In this document: one piece after another, positions 8,310 through 16,958 of the stretch
Layout of the letters: each line of letters opens with the position of its first letter
Position numbering within the stretch: position 1 is the first letter of the stretch
Origin: Ignavibacteriaceae bacterium
GTDB taxonomy: Bacteria > Bacteroidota > Ignavibacteria > Ignavibacteriales > Ignavibacteriaceae
Direction: 5' to 3'
Assembly: GCA_014860115.1 (NCBI GenBank)
Contig: JACZKK010000209.1
Coordinates: 1-64,000, forward strand
Length of the DNA stretch: 64,000 bases
Notes under the pieces: generated by a model
Database searches by the model: none
Seen by the model: the letters and a program-made list of their open reading frames with translations, nothing else
Told to the model about the DNA's origin: nothing
Translations under genes and position numbers: made by a program

Positions 8310-10364
8310 TCAACACTTAATCCTTACATCTACCGCAAAGATATTATTATCCTCTGTAACAACAAGTGGATTTAAATCGCATTCAGTTATTTCTTTATGA
8401 TTGAGCATCATTTGTGCAACAGATTTTATCGTACTTTTAATTTTATTTAAGTCAGCTGGTGCTTCACCACGAACACCCTGAATAATTTTTCCGATCTTTG
8501 TATTATTTATCATTTCTTCAATGTCAAAATCAGTAAGGTAAGCTGAGCGAATGACAGTATCTTCAATATACTCAACATATTTCCCGCCAGAACCAAACAT
8601 TACCATCGGACCGAAACTAGGGTCGCGGAATCCGCCGACAAGAAGTTCAAACTTTGTATGAATGTATGGTTGTATGAGGAAGTATTCTATAACAAGATTT
8701 TTACTCCTAAAATTTTTCATCATTTCGTCTGCGGTTTTCATCAACTCAACTTTGTCTCTTATGTTTAATACTACACCTTTCAAATCAGACTTATGAATAA
8801 TTTTTTCACCAACTGCTTTCATCACAACTGGATATTGCAAATCTGATTTCTTCAAATCATCATAACCAAATAATTGGGTTTTAACGATTGGTAGATTGTA
8901 GAATTCTGAAACTTTAATGACATCTTCCTGCGATAGAAAACGACCGGCTTCGAATTTTATTTCTTCAATTTTTACATTTTCTTCAATCAACCTGCTTTTG
9001 TTATCAGGTCTGTTACTGAACTTTAGCATATTTCCAATTACGACAGCAGGATCCTCCGATCTTCGGAACAGAGATCTTTTCGTTGAAGACTCTTTTCTAT
9101 ACTTATCCCAGAATTCCGGCAACGGCATTACAACCTGGAAAATTGGTTTGCCACTTTGTATCTCATTTATTGCTTCAATCACAGGCATTGCAGGAACCAT
9201 AACCGGCTCAACAAATATTGATATTACTGCATCAACATTTTTATCTTCAACCAGAATTTCGTTTACTTGCTTGAATTGTTCTGCAGTTCCACCAGGAAGA
9301 AGATCAACCGGATTGTTAACACTTCCCTGCGGATGGACAATCTCTCGAAGTTTCGATTTGGTTCCGGATGTTAGTTCAGCTAAAGATAAATTATTTTTTT
9401 CAAGAGTATCAACTGTGAGTATTGCCGGCCCGCCTGCATTAGTTACAACCGCAACCCTGTTTCCATTTGGTATCGGAAAATCTTCAAAGCCTTTTGCACT
9501 ATTGAACATATCGTTTAAATCATCTGCGCGAAGAATTCCGAATTGATGAAGCACAGCATCAACAACTTTATCACTGCTGCCAAGAGCTCCTGTATGTGAT
9601 GATGCAGCTTTAATTCCGCTGGAAGTTTTTCCGCCTTTCAAAATGATAACTGGCTTGGTAATCTTTCCTTCAGTAAAATATTTAATGAAGTTCTCACCGT
9701 CTTCGAAACTTTCAAGATAGTAGGTTATTACACTAATGTTTTTATCCTTCTCCCAGAATTCAAGGAGGTCATTTTCGGTAACATCAGCTTTATTGCCAAC
9801 ACTGATGAATTGCGAAAACCTGATATCAGTTTCTCTTAATGAATTTAACACGGCTGCACCTATTGCTCCACTCTGTGAACAGAAAGCCATCTTTCCATTA
9901 CAAGGTTCTTCCGCTACAAATGTTGCGTTCATTTTAATTTCCGAAAGAGAATTAATTATTCCCATACAGTTTGGTCCAACTAATCTTGCTTTAGATTTTT
10001 TAACAAGCTCAAGAATTCTTTTTTCTTCCTGCTCACCTTCTTTTCCTGTTTCTTTAAATCCTGCCGTGATAAGAATAACGGCTCTGGTTCCTTTTTCAAT
10101 TAGTTGTTTAATTGAATCTTCAACAAACTGTTTTGGAACCATAATTATAGCCAGGTCAATTTTTTCTGTAATAGATTCGATTGTCGGATAACATTTGTAA
10201 CCCAGTACTTCATCAGACTTTGGATTGATGAGATAAAGCTTTCCAGTATAACCGTACTGCTTAATTGATTTAGTTAATTCATAACCGAGTGATTTCGGTT
10301 TTGAAGATGCCCCTACTACACAAATTGATTTTGGGTAGAAGTAACTATTGAATACTGTTTCCAT
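8310..10364 (-). CDS. ADP-forming acetyl/acyl-CoA synthetase, fused alpha-beta
   Basis: NDP-forming acyl-CoA synthetase that interconverts acyl-CoA + ADP + phosphate and acid + ATP, typically making ATP during acetate formation. About 684 residues in the usual fused order: CoA-binding Rossmann domain (SICVVGASSKPKSLGYE), succinyl-CoA-ligase-like domains (SQSGAIGAAVLN), the SSHTGALGSSD motif expected to carry the phosphorylated His, then a C-terminal ATP-grasp domain (YPVVMKAVGEKIIHKSD ... GGFRDPSFGPMVMFGSGG). I use the ATG at 10364. The open frame extends 24 codons further, but family proteins start here and GGA lies 7 bases upstream. The real acid substrate is not readable. Confidence 0.9.
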   Translation of the reverse strand: METVFNSYFYPKSICVVGASSKPKSLGYELTKSIKQYGYTGKLYLINPKSDEVLGYKCYPTIESITEKIDLAIIMVPKQFVEDSIKQLIEKGTRAVILITAGFKETGKEGEQEEKRILELVKKSKARLVGPNCMGIINSLSEIKMNATFVAEEPCNGKMAFCSQSGAIGAAVLNSLRETDIRFSQFISVGNKADVTENDLLEFWEKDKNISVITYYLESFEDGENFIKYFTEGKITKPVIILKGGKTSSGIKAASSHTGALGSSDKVVDAVLHQFGILRADDLNDMFNSAKGFEDFPIPNGNRVAVVTNAGGPAILTVDTLEKNNLSLAELTSGTKSKLREIVHPQGSVNNPVDLLPGGTAEQFKQVNEILVEDKNVDAVISIFVEPVMVPAMPVIEAINEIQSGKPIFQVVMPLPEFWDKYRKESSTKRSLFRRSEDPAVVIGNMLKFSNRPDNKSRLIEENVKIEEIKFEAGRFLSQEDVIKVSEFYNLPIVKTQLFGYDDLKKSDLQYPVVMKAVGEKIIHKSDLKGVVLNIRDKVELMKTADEMMKNFRSKNLVIEYFLIQPYIHTKFELLVGGFRDPSFGPMVMFGSGGKYVEYIEDTVIRSAYLTDFDIEEMINNTKIGKIIQGVRGEAPADLNKIKSTIKSVAQMMLNHKEITECDLNPLVVTEDNNIFAVDVRIKC

Positions 10365-10604
10365 ATTGATTTCCGGAATTATAAGAAAATGATGATCAAA
10401 TTTAACTGATTCCTGACTCAGATGCCGAGGTAACAAATCATGTAAAGAAAAAACCAGGATTTTGCGAACTGAATTTCTGGTGTGAAAGTATATGTTCGAG
10501 ATTATATCTTATAATTAAAGAAAAAATGTGGCTGACCATTTATTAAAGCTCCGCTGCAAAAAGGAAGTTAGTATTTAACCACCCGTGATACTTGCTTTCT
10601 CTTG

Positions 10605-10619
10605 TCCGCCTCAGGCGGA
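10605..10619. repeat. Short GC-rich palindrome
   Basis: TCCGCC (10605-10610), TCA, GGCGGA (10614-10619): perfect 6-bp arms, strikingly GC-rich in an AT-rich intergenic region. It resembles a dispersed intergenic palindrome rather than a terminator, because no T tract follows. Confidence 0.5.
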
Positions 10620-10678
10620 GCAGCTGGGGCTTTATATTTCACAATTCATCTAAAATAAATTTGAAGCATGTTATATTT

Positions 10679-10729
10679 CCCTCTCCTTACACGCTTTGAC
10701 AAGCAAAGCGAGGCGACAAAAGGAGAGGG
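10679..10729. repeat. Composite palindrome downstream of a secreted-protein gene
   Basis: Outer arms CCCTCTCCTT (10679-10688) and AAGGAGAGGG (10720-10729) are perfect, and a second stem CGCTTTG/CAAAGCG lies inside (10692-10710). It lies 15 bases past the stop of the beta-helix gene. The same outer arms recur at 44942-44964 behind another T9SS-sorted gene. It could also help terminate transcription, but there is no good T tract. Confidence 0.65.
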
Positions 10730-10744
10730 ATTAAGGAGTGTTCT

Positions 10745-12628
10745 TTATTTTTGCAACACCATCTTCTTAGTCTCAACAAAATCTTGTCCTGAACTTGATT
10801 CAGGGTCTCCTGCTATGAGTTGATAGAAATAAACTCCACTTGACAATCCATTCGCATCAAAGTTAACTTCATAACTTCCTGCAGGTTCTTCCTCATTAAC
10901 GAGTGTTACTATTTCAATGCCAAGAATATCATAAACTTTTAGTGATACAAATTGCCTATTGCTTATTGCATACTGAATACTGGTTGTCGGATTAAATGGA
11001 TTAGGATAATTCTGATTCAGAACAAATTCTGTTGGGAGAGTTACGGATTCTTCAACTGCATTTACTATTACTGTCCCATCAAATTCATCTGCACCAATGT
11101 CCGGGGTTACCGTGTTCCTTATCTGATAGTCAAAGTCATTAACTATTCCTCCGATCGGTTTGCCGCCTGATTCAAGATGTGTGGCTATAGATTCATCTAT
11201 ATGCAAGTATGGTTCAATAAAATGCGGCATCTCATTAATACTGTGCAAATCTTTTCCGGTTGACTGCCAATCTGCAAGCGTATAATAGTTTGTGCCCGCT
11301 CTTTTCACAAGGCAATTGTATTGATTTGTCTCAGAGTAAAGATCATTGTGGTCTGATATAAAGTTTGAGTTGGAAAAATCAACAATTGAAGCTGCACAGT
11401 ATGGTGACTCATCCCTTCTATTAACTAGAATATTATTATTCACTGTAACGTTTGAACAATCGTTTCTTATAAACAATGCAGCAGAGCCTTTCTGATTAGC
11501 TCCGCTCCCGGATAAATATACCGAGTTAAAATATATCTTTGCATAATTCTGCTTCCTTAATTCTATCCCACTTACCTTTGCACTGGTTTGCGTTGAGGCG
11601 CTTTGAATATCATAGATAATATTGTTATAAACTGAATTAACGCAGCCAGAATATCCATTGCATCCATTCAATAATATCCCTATCCCGCCTGTAGTATCGC
11701 CAGCATCTACGTGAATATTGAATATCACGTTATTATTTATTTTCTCTCCAATACCAGCAACGGAAACTATACCGGGACTATAAACAAGACTGGAATTATT
11801 TCTAATGTTTTGAATAATATTAAATTCAACAACGGTTCTTTGGCAGAAGAATAAATTGATACCCCAGGAAATCAGGCTGTCAGTTTCTGAACCAATTTTG
11901 TTTCCGCGAATTATATTTCCGAAAGGTCGGTATGAATATGAAATTATACTGATTCCGATGCCGGCTTTTTTAATAAAATTATTTTCAATCAGGTTACTAT
12001 CAGGAGTGAATGGTCCACTCTCATGTACAAATAATAATGCACATCCTGAACCTGCATAATCTTCGCATTCAAAATTTATATTCTTTATTACATTGTGTTT
12101 TGAATTATTTACGAACACAATACCATCGTTAAAACTCCATTGAGCATTTTTATTAGAATGAATTCTAAGGGTAGTAGCACCGGTTAAACCGATTCCATCT
12201 ATTGTCACATAACTTGTGTTTATAAAGCAGAGCACTGATCGCCCATTTCCTTCAATTGTAATATTCTTGTCAACGGCTGGTCTGATGGTTACCCTGCTGC
12301 TTGTTCCTGTCCCGGGAATTGGTCCATTTAATCTGAAACCATACTGACTGGATGATGCAGTATATAAATCATCAATTAACTCAAGGATTATATCTCCTTC
12401 AACTCCATCAATACTGAGTTTATTAAATGCTGAATCAAGTGTTGGGAAAGATCCCGCACTGCCTACAGAATATGTTCCTGCCTGAAGACCGCTGGAAACT
12501 GGTCCATCAATTTTTTCTGGAACTGAATACTCTGCCATTCTTCTGAAAATCTCATTTTCTTGTGAGAAGATTTGTGTGGTCAGAAGGGACAGTAACAAAA
12601 CTGTCAAGAGAACTATTAGGGTTTTCAT
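10745..12628 (-). CDS. Secreted right-handed beta-helix protein with T9SS sorting domain
   Basis: A 627-residue exported protein. The N-terminal signal peptide is MKTLIVLLTVLLLSLLTTQIFSQ. The central part (about 110-460) is a parallel beta-helix with repeated N-rich turns (NSKHNVIKNINFE, DSNLIENNFIKKAG, GNIIRGNKIGS), as in pectate-lyase-like or nitrous-oxide-reductase-accessory-like folds. No catalytic set is recognised. The last ~95 residues are a type A CTD (FVLNQNYPNPFNPTT ... YFYQL ... VETKKMVLQK) that directs secretion and surface attachment through the type IX system. Repetitive DNA interrupts the CTD coding at two places. AAGGAG lies 7 bases before the ATG. Likely target of the neighbouring HTCS. 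Substrate unknown. Confidence 0.85.
   Translation of the reverse strand: MKTLIVLLTVLLLSLLTTQIFSQENEIFRRMAEYSVPEKIDGPVSSGLQAGTYSVGSAGSFPTLDSAFNKLSIDGVEGDIILELIDDLYTASSSQYGFRLNGPIPGTGTSSRVTIRPAVDKNITIEGNGRSVLCFINTSYVTIDGIGLTGATTLRIHSNKNAQWSFNDGIVFVNNSKHNVIKNINFECEDYAGSGCALLFVHESGPFTPDSNLIENNFIKKAGIGISIISYSYRPFGNIIRGNKIGSETDSLISWGINLFFCQRTVVEFNIIQNIRNNSSLVYSPGIVSVAGIGEKINNNVIFNIHVDAGDTTGGIGILLNGCNGYSGCVNSVYNNIIYDIQSASTQTSAKVSGIELRKQNYAKIYFNSVYLSGSGANQKGSAALFIRNDCSNVTVNNNILVNRRDESPYCAASIVDFSNSNFISDHNDLYSETNQYNCLVKRAGTNYYTLADWQSTGKDLHSINEMPHFIEPYLHIDESIATHLESGGKPIGGIVNDFDYQIRNTVTPDIGADEFDGTVIVNAVEESVTLPTEFVLNQNYPNPFNPTTSIQYAISNRQFVSLKVYDILGIEIVTLVNEEEPAGSYEVNFDANGLSSGVYFYQLIAGDPESSSGQDFVETKKMVLQK
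10786..10806. repeat. In-frame palindrome inside the CTD coding sequence
   Basis: CCTGAA (10788-10793), CTTGA, TTCAGG (10799-10804), extended by two wobble pairs. It encodes the segment DPESSSGQD between YFYQLIAG and FVETKK, where the sister CTDs have only SAGSFSETKK or QLNNFTDTKK. Confidence 0.6.
10951..10985. repeat. Degenerate heptamer tandem repeat in CTD coding
   Basis: Five 7-bp units on the plus strand: ATTGCCT, ATTGCTT, ATTGCAT, ACTGAAT, ACTGGTT (consensus AYTGNNT). They encode SIQYAISNRQ just before VSLKVYD. The 35-bp tract resembles the short tandemly repeated heptamers known from other bacteria. Confidence 0.55.
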
Positions 12629-12747
12629 TGGTGCACTCCTTAAAAAATGATTGAAAATGGTTTTTAAAGTCGCACCACAAATAAAATAGAATGAGGTGGG
12701 GGGAGTTATTAACTATGTATTGAAGACTTGTACTATTTCGCCAATAT

Positions 12748-12789
12748 CTTGCAGTTATGTCTCATCGACTTGCATTTATGTATCATGCT
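12748..12789. promoter_or_regulatory. 21-bp direct repeat, candidate HTCS/AraC operator
   Basis: Two head-to-tail copies of CTTGCAnTTATGTnTCAT start at 12748 and 12769, exactly 21 bp apart, with 16 of 18 positions identical. They lie 120-161 bp upstream of the beta-helix gene and just past the end of the HTCS gene. AraC-type DNA-binding domains classically bind direct half-sites spaced by 21 bp, so this is a plausible site for the HTCS response domain. Binding is inferred. Confidence 0.55.
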
Positions 12790-12862
12790 TCGATTTTGCT
12801 GAATTTTAGGGGGATAAGTTAGAGTTGAGTACTCTTTAGGAAGAGAGATATCTTGATATAAT

Positions 12863-15800
12863 TTAGCTTATAATGTCCCTTGGTGGATAGCCAAATTCCT
12901 CCTTAAAACATCTTGAAAAATATGCAGGACTTGAGAAACCAACCGAGTAAGCTATCTCTGATACATTTCCTTTTTCTTCTTCAATCATCTGCTTGGCGCG
13001 GAATAATCTTACTGTCCTGACATACTGGCTTGGTGATTTTCCAACGAGTGCTCTCAGTTTTTTGTGAAAGTGTGTTCTGCTCAATCCAACTTCGCTGCTG
13101 CACTCTTCTATACTAAATTCTTCTTCTGACAAATGTTTTTCTATTACTTCCAATACCTTTGCCAGAAACTTTTCATCTATGCTTTTTAGTTTTTTCTCCA
13201 CTGGCTTAGATAGAAATTCTCCCTTGCTGAATTTTTCCTGCAGCTTCTTCCTGATGTTGATCAGGTTTTCTACTCTTACCCGGAGCTCCTGAAGATCAAA
13301 TGGTTTCGTAAGGTAATCATCTGCTCCTGTTTGTAATCCTTCTATCTTATTTTCCTGTCCTGATTTAGCCGTTAATATTATGATTGGAATATGGCTGGTT
13401 CTTTCATCGTTCTTCAATACCCGAGTGAGTTCATTGCCATCCATCTTAGGCATCATCAGGTCACTGATTATCAAATCCGGAATAATATTCTCTGCCATTC
13501 TCACTCCCTGTTCACCATTCACTGCTTCTTCAACTGCATAAGTATCAGAAAGAGATTCCTTTATATACTCCCTCATATCATAATTGTCTTCAACTACAAG
13601 TATTGTTGTTCTACTTTCATCCGGTATCATTTCTGATTCTACTAAAATTCTTGGGCCCATATATTCAGCATCATCAATCGGAGTTACTTCTTTATGTACC
13701 TCTTTCTCTGCTACTAATATTTCATCATCCTTCAGATGTGCTCTTCCCAACGGCAGACTGATTGTAAATTCTGTCCAACCTTTTTCCTTCTCTTCAGGGT
13801 TACTTTCTTTGCTATCTACACTTATGCTGCCGTGATGTAATTCTATCAACTCTTTAACCAGGGCTAGTCCTATTCCCGTCCCTTCATACTCTTTTATTTG
13901 AGAAGAATCAACCTGGTAGAATCGATCAAATAATTTTGGAAGTTCTTTTCGTGGTATTCCAATTCCGGTATTCCTTATTCTAATTTCAACAGTGTTATTT
14001 AAGGTTTCACTAATGTTGATAATAACATTTTCTCTCTCCGGAGTGAACTTGAATGCATTTGATAATAAATTAGAAAACGTCTTAAACATTTTCTCCCGGT
14101 CAAAATAGACTTCTACAAATTCTTTGTCTGACTTTATCTTGATCATCACATCTCTGGCTTCCGAAAGAGATTCAAATGAAAGTGCTATTCCTTTAATGAA
14201 TGAAATAATGTTTGCAGGCGAAGCTTCTAACTTTAGTTTGCCTGCATCCAGTTTGGAAAGATCAAGTAGTTGATTTACAAGCTGTAAAAGCCTTCTGGAA
14301 TTTCTGGTTATTATTGAGGCGTCTTTAACAGGATTGGTTGACTGATTTTTTTCTATTTTCTCTGCCGGTCCTAGTATTAAAGTTAGTGGCGTCCGGAATT
14401 CGTGTGAGATGTTAGCAAAGAAATCAGACTTCATCTTAGCAATCTCTTCAAGCTTCTCTGCGTGCTCTGATTCTAATACTAATTTTTGTCTCAACCGCTG
14501 TCTGTTTAAATAAAATCTTGTTGAGACGACGAATATAGAAACCAAAACTATCGTATATAAAAGATAAGCCCACCACGTTTTCCACCAGGGTGGAAGGATA
14601 ATTATTTTGAGTGATGTACCGGCTTCATTCCATACTCGATTACAGGTTGAGCCTTTTACTTTAAAGGTATATTCACCGGGATTTAAATTAGGATAAGTAG
14701 CAAATCGTCTCGTTCCACAGTAAACCCACTCTTTATCTATTCCTTCCATCAGGTAAGCGTACTGGTTCTCCTCACTGTTTATATAACTTAAAGCAGCAAA
14801 TTCAAGAGTCAGATAATTATCATCATGCTTTAACTCAATTTCTTTCCCGAAGGAAGAATACTTATCAAATTTCTTAAAAGCTGTAATCGCAATTGGTGGT
14901 ATGAAAGTATCTTCTTTAATACTATCAGGATGAAATCGTATAAATCCATTTTTTCCGCCAAAACATATTTTCCCATCCTTCATCTTACATCCTACCTGAT
15001 TCCATAATTTAATCTCAGGGAAATAATTGGCAGCGTAAAAATCTTTAAACTTTGCTGTGTGAGGATCGAATCTAGTCACTCCTTTAGATGTACTAATCCA
15101 CAAATTGCTTTGATCATCTTCAATTATCTGCTTTACCCCTTCACTGAGAAAACCATCATTGCCATAAAAACGTGAAAAATTATTTTTTGATCGGTTAAAC
15201 CTTACTAATCCGGTACCACATCCTAACCATAGAGTTTTATCTTTATCCTCGTAGAACGAATAAAAACTATTATCAATTATAGTTGAAGAATCTTCAGAGA
15301 CCGAATTATACACCCTAATCGAATCCTTATTTGGATCATAGCAATGCAGACTGCTTGAGAACCCACCAAACCAAATTAACCCGAAAGAGTCTTCGTAAAT
15401 AGTCCAAATCTGATATTTAATGTTAATAATTAATTTTCTCTCTTTTGTTTTAGTAAAGAATTTAAATAGATCACCTGCCAAAGTACCAATCCAAAAATAA
15501 TTTTCATCTCTTTGATAAAATCCAAAAATAAATTCGGAAAAAGTCGCGCCTACAGAGTCTAGGTAGCAAGTCCATTTATCATCTTTATTTGACTTATAAA
15601 GACCACCCACCGTTGGGGCAATTAATTTATTCCCTGATATGTCGTGACCAATCCCCCAATCATTATAATTATATTTAGAAATTACTTTATGTGACTTTGA
15701 ATCAAGTATTCCCCATGCTTGCTGAGTACCAACCCAAAAGATTCCTTCACTATCTTCAAATAAATCAGTAACACCAGTTAAATTAAAATTTGATTTATCA

Positions 15801-16954
15801 AAGGAATGGGAATCATTTGTGTATTTTTCAAATATTGGTGAGGGAATTTCTAATTTATTCACGCCACGGGAATTCGTGCTTATCCACATTGATCCAGATC
15901 TATCTAAGATAATTGCGGAGATCTCGTTTGCGCTCAAGCTTTCCGGATTACTTGCTTTATAAATATAATTAGTAAAAGTTTTTGTGCTTTTATTAAAAAC
16001 ATCAATTCCATGCTGGGTACCAAGCCAAATAAGACCCGTACCATCAATACACAACGATAGAATTGTATTCCTTGCTAGCCCAACCGAAGTATTTGGATTA
16101 TTATTGTATAAAGTGAAGACTTCTGAATTTTTATCAAATTTTAATAATCCTCCATCTGTTCCAATCCATAAAACACCTTCCCCATCTTCAATTATTGCCT
16201 GAAGCCAATACTGCCTGGTTTTTGGATCACCCCACTGATTATTTGGATAATGCCAGTAGTGATAAAATTTATTTGTTTCTCTGTCAAACTTATCAAGTCC
16301 GCCTCCAGTTGCTAACCAAAGTGTCCCAGACTTGTCTTCATAAATACCATTAACTGAGTTATGACCAAGACTATTTGGATCATCTTCGTTATGTAAAAAT
16401 TGTGTAAAAGAATCACTTGCCTCATTGTATTTATAAAATCCGTATGCTGTACCAATCCACATTACATCATGCTTATCAAAATAAACTTCCAACACCCAGT
16501 TACCCCATTCGGTCGCTGGATGCTGAGGATCCGGCAGGTAATTTTTGAATGTAATTGTTTCAGGATCAAATTTTTCGAGCCCGCCATTGAATGATGCAAA
16601 CCAGATATTTCCTTGATTATCTTCACTGATTGTTCCCGGTAAGTTGTAGTATAAAACTTTAGACTTTTTAGGATATTTATAAGAGGTGAAGGTATAGCCA
16701 TCGTATCGATCGAGACCTTCATCAGTCAAAAACCAGAGATAACCTGTACGGTCTTGATAAATAGAACTAACACTTACTGATGACATACCTTGTTCAACAC
16801 CGAAATGCTGGAAAGAGAGATTTGATTTTTGTGCGCTGACTTGGTCAGGCAAAGAGAGGAATATCAAGAACAGAAATAAAAGACGAAATGAAAAAATAGA
16901 AATATTAGTCCTTCTGATTTTTTTTTGCTCCCATATTTTCAGAGAATTAGACAC
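12863..16954 (-). CDS. Hybrid two-component system (propeller sensor, kinase, receiver, AraC output)
   Basis: One-protein signalling system of the HTCS class, which senses a ligand in the periplasm and controls transcription directly. About 1363 residues. A signal/anchor segment (FSFRLLFLFLIFLSL) comes first, then a two-component regulator propeller with many DxxGxLWxGT-type repeats to about residue 700. After it come a Y_Y_Y domain, a membrane segment (WWKTWWAYLLYTIVLVSIF), HisKA with phospho-His in FANISHEFRTP (about 850), HATPase (NLLSNAFKF, GTGIGLAL), receiver with Asp in IISDLMMPKMDG, and AraC HTH (VGLSRTHFHKKLRALVG). I start at GTG 16954, 4 bases after the TonB receptor stop. The longer frame would add 53 residues inside that gene and bury the signal peptide. 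Confidence 0.9.
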   Translation of the reverse strand: MSNSLKIWEQKKIRRTNISIFSFRLLFLFLIFLSLPDQVSAQKSNLSFQHFGVEQGMSSVSVSSIYQDRTGYLWFLTDEGLDRYDGYTFTSYKYPKKSKVLYYNLPGTISEDNQGNIWFASFNGGLEKFDPETITFKNYLPDPQHPATEWGNWVLEVYFDKHDVMWIGTAYGFYKYNEASDSFTQFLHNEDDPNSLGHNSVNGIYEDKSGTLWLATGGGLDKFDRETNKFYHYWHYPNNQWGDPKTRQYWLQAIIEDGEGVLWIGTDGGLLKFDKNSEVFTLYNNNPNTSVGLARNTILSLCIDGTGLIWLGTQHGIDVFNKSTKTFTNYIYKASNPESLSANEISAIILDRSGSMWISTNSRGVNKLEIPSPIFEKYTNDSHSFDKSNFNLTGVTDLFEDSEGIFWVGTQQAWGILDSKSHKVISKYNYNDWGIGHDISGNKLIAPTVGGLYKSNKDDKWTCYLDSVGATFSEFIFGFYQRDENYFWIGTLAGDLFKFFTKTKERKLIINIKYQIWTIYEDSFGLIWFGGFSSSLHCYDPNKDSIRVYNSVSEDSSTIIDNSFYSFYEDKDKTLWLGCGTGLVRFNRSKNNFSRFYGNDGFLSEGVKQIIEDDQSNLWISTSKGVTRFDPHTAKFKDFYAANYFPEIKLWNQVGCKMKDGKICFGGKNGFIRFHPDSIKEDTFIPPIAITAFKKFDKYSSFGKEIELKHDDNYLTLEFAALSYINSEENQYAYLMEGIDKEWVYCGTRRFATYPNLNPGEYTFKVKGSTCNRVWNEAGTSLKIIILPPWWKTWWAYLLYTIVLVSIFVVSTRFYLNRQRLRQKLVLESEHAEKLEEIAKMKSDFFANISHEFRTPLTLILGPAEKIEKNQSTNPVKDASIITRNSRRLLQLVNQLLDLSKLDAGKLKLEASPANIISFIKGIALSFESLSEARDVMIKIKSDKEFVEVYFDREKMFKTFSNLLSNAFKFTPERENVIINISETLNNTVEIRIRNTGIGIPRKELPKLFDRFYQVDSSQIKEYEGTGIGLALVKELIELHHGSISVDSKESNPEEKEKGWTEFTISLPLGRAHLKDDEILVAEKEVHKEVTPIDDAEYMGPRILVESEMIPDESRTTILVVEDNYDMREYIKESLSDTYAVEEAVNGEQGVRMAENIIPDLIISDLMMPKMDGNELTRVLKNDERTSHIPIIILTAKSGQENKIEGLQTGADDYLTKPFDLQELRVRVENLINIRKKLQEKFSKGEFLSKPVEKKLKSIDEKFLAKVLEVIEKHLSEEEFSIEECSSEVGLSRTHFHKKLRALVGKSPSQYVRTVRLFRAKQMIEEEKGNVSEIAYSVGFSSPAYFSRCFKEEFGYPPRDIIS

Positions 16955-16958
16955 GTTC

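Larger units (their letters stand above)
10365..10744. other. 380-bp non-coding region with palindromes
   Basis: No credible gene. It holds a short palindrome TCCGCC-TCA-GGCGGA (10605-10619) and a large composite palindrome (10679-10729), both in the half next to the secreted beta-helix gene. The other half should hold the acyl-CoA synthetase promoter, but I see no clear boxes. Confidence 0.6.

Noticed and set aside
8655-8685. Short TGTATG-type repeats inside the acyl-CoA synthetase gene
   Set aside because: They read as ordinary conserved codons (IQPYIHTK region); no excess residues compared with the expected domain.
8917-10191. Long plus-strand frames (209 and 151 codons) opposite the acyl-CoA synthetase gene
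   Set aside because: They lie antisense to a complete, motif-rich gene and have no ribosome binding site or recognisable domain.
10365-10436. 24-residue extension of the acyl-CoA synthetase
   Set aside because: Family proteins begin near METVFNSYFYPKSICVVGAS; the ATG at 10364 has a suitable upstream GGA.
10437-10744. Transposon or IS remnant around the palindromes
   Set aside because: No transposase fragment and no long terminal inverted repeats with target duplication are visible.
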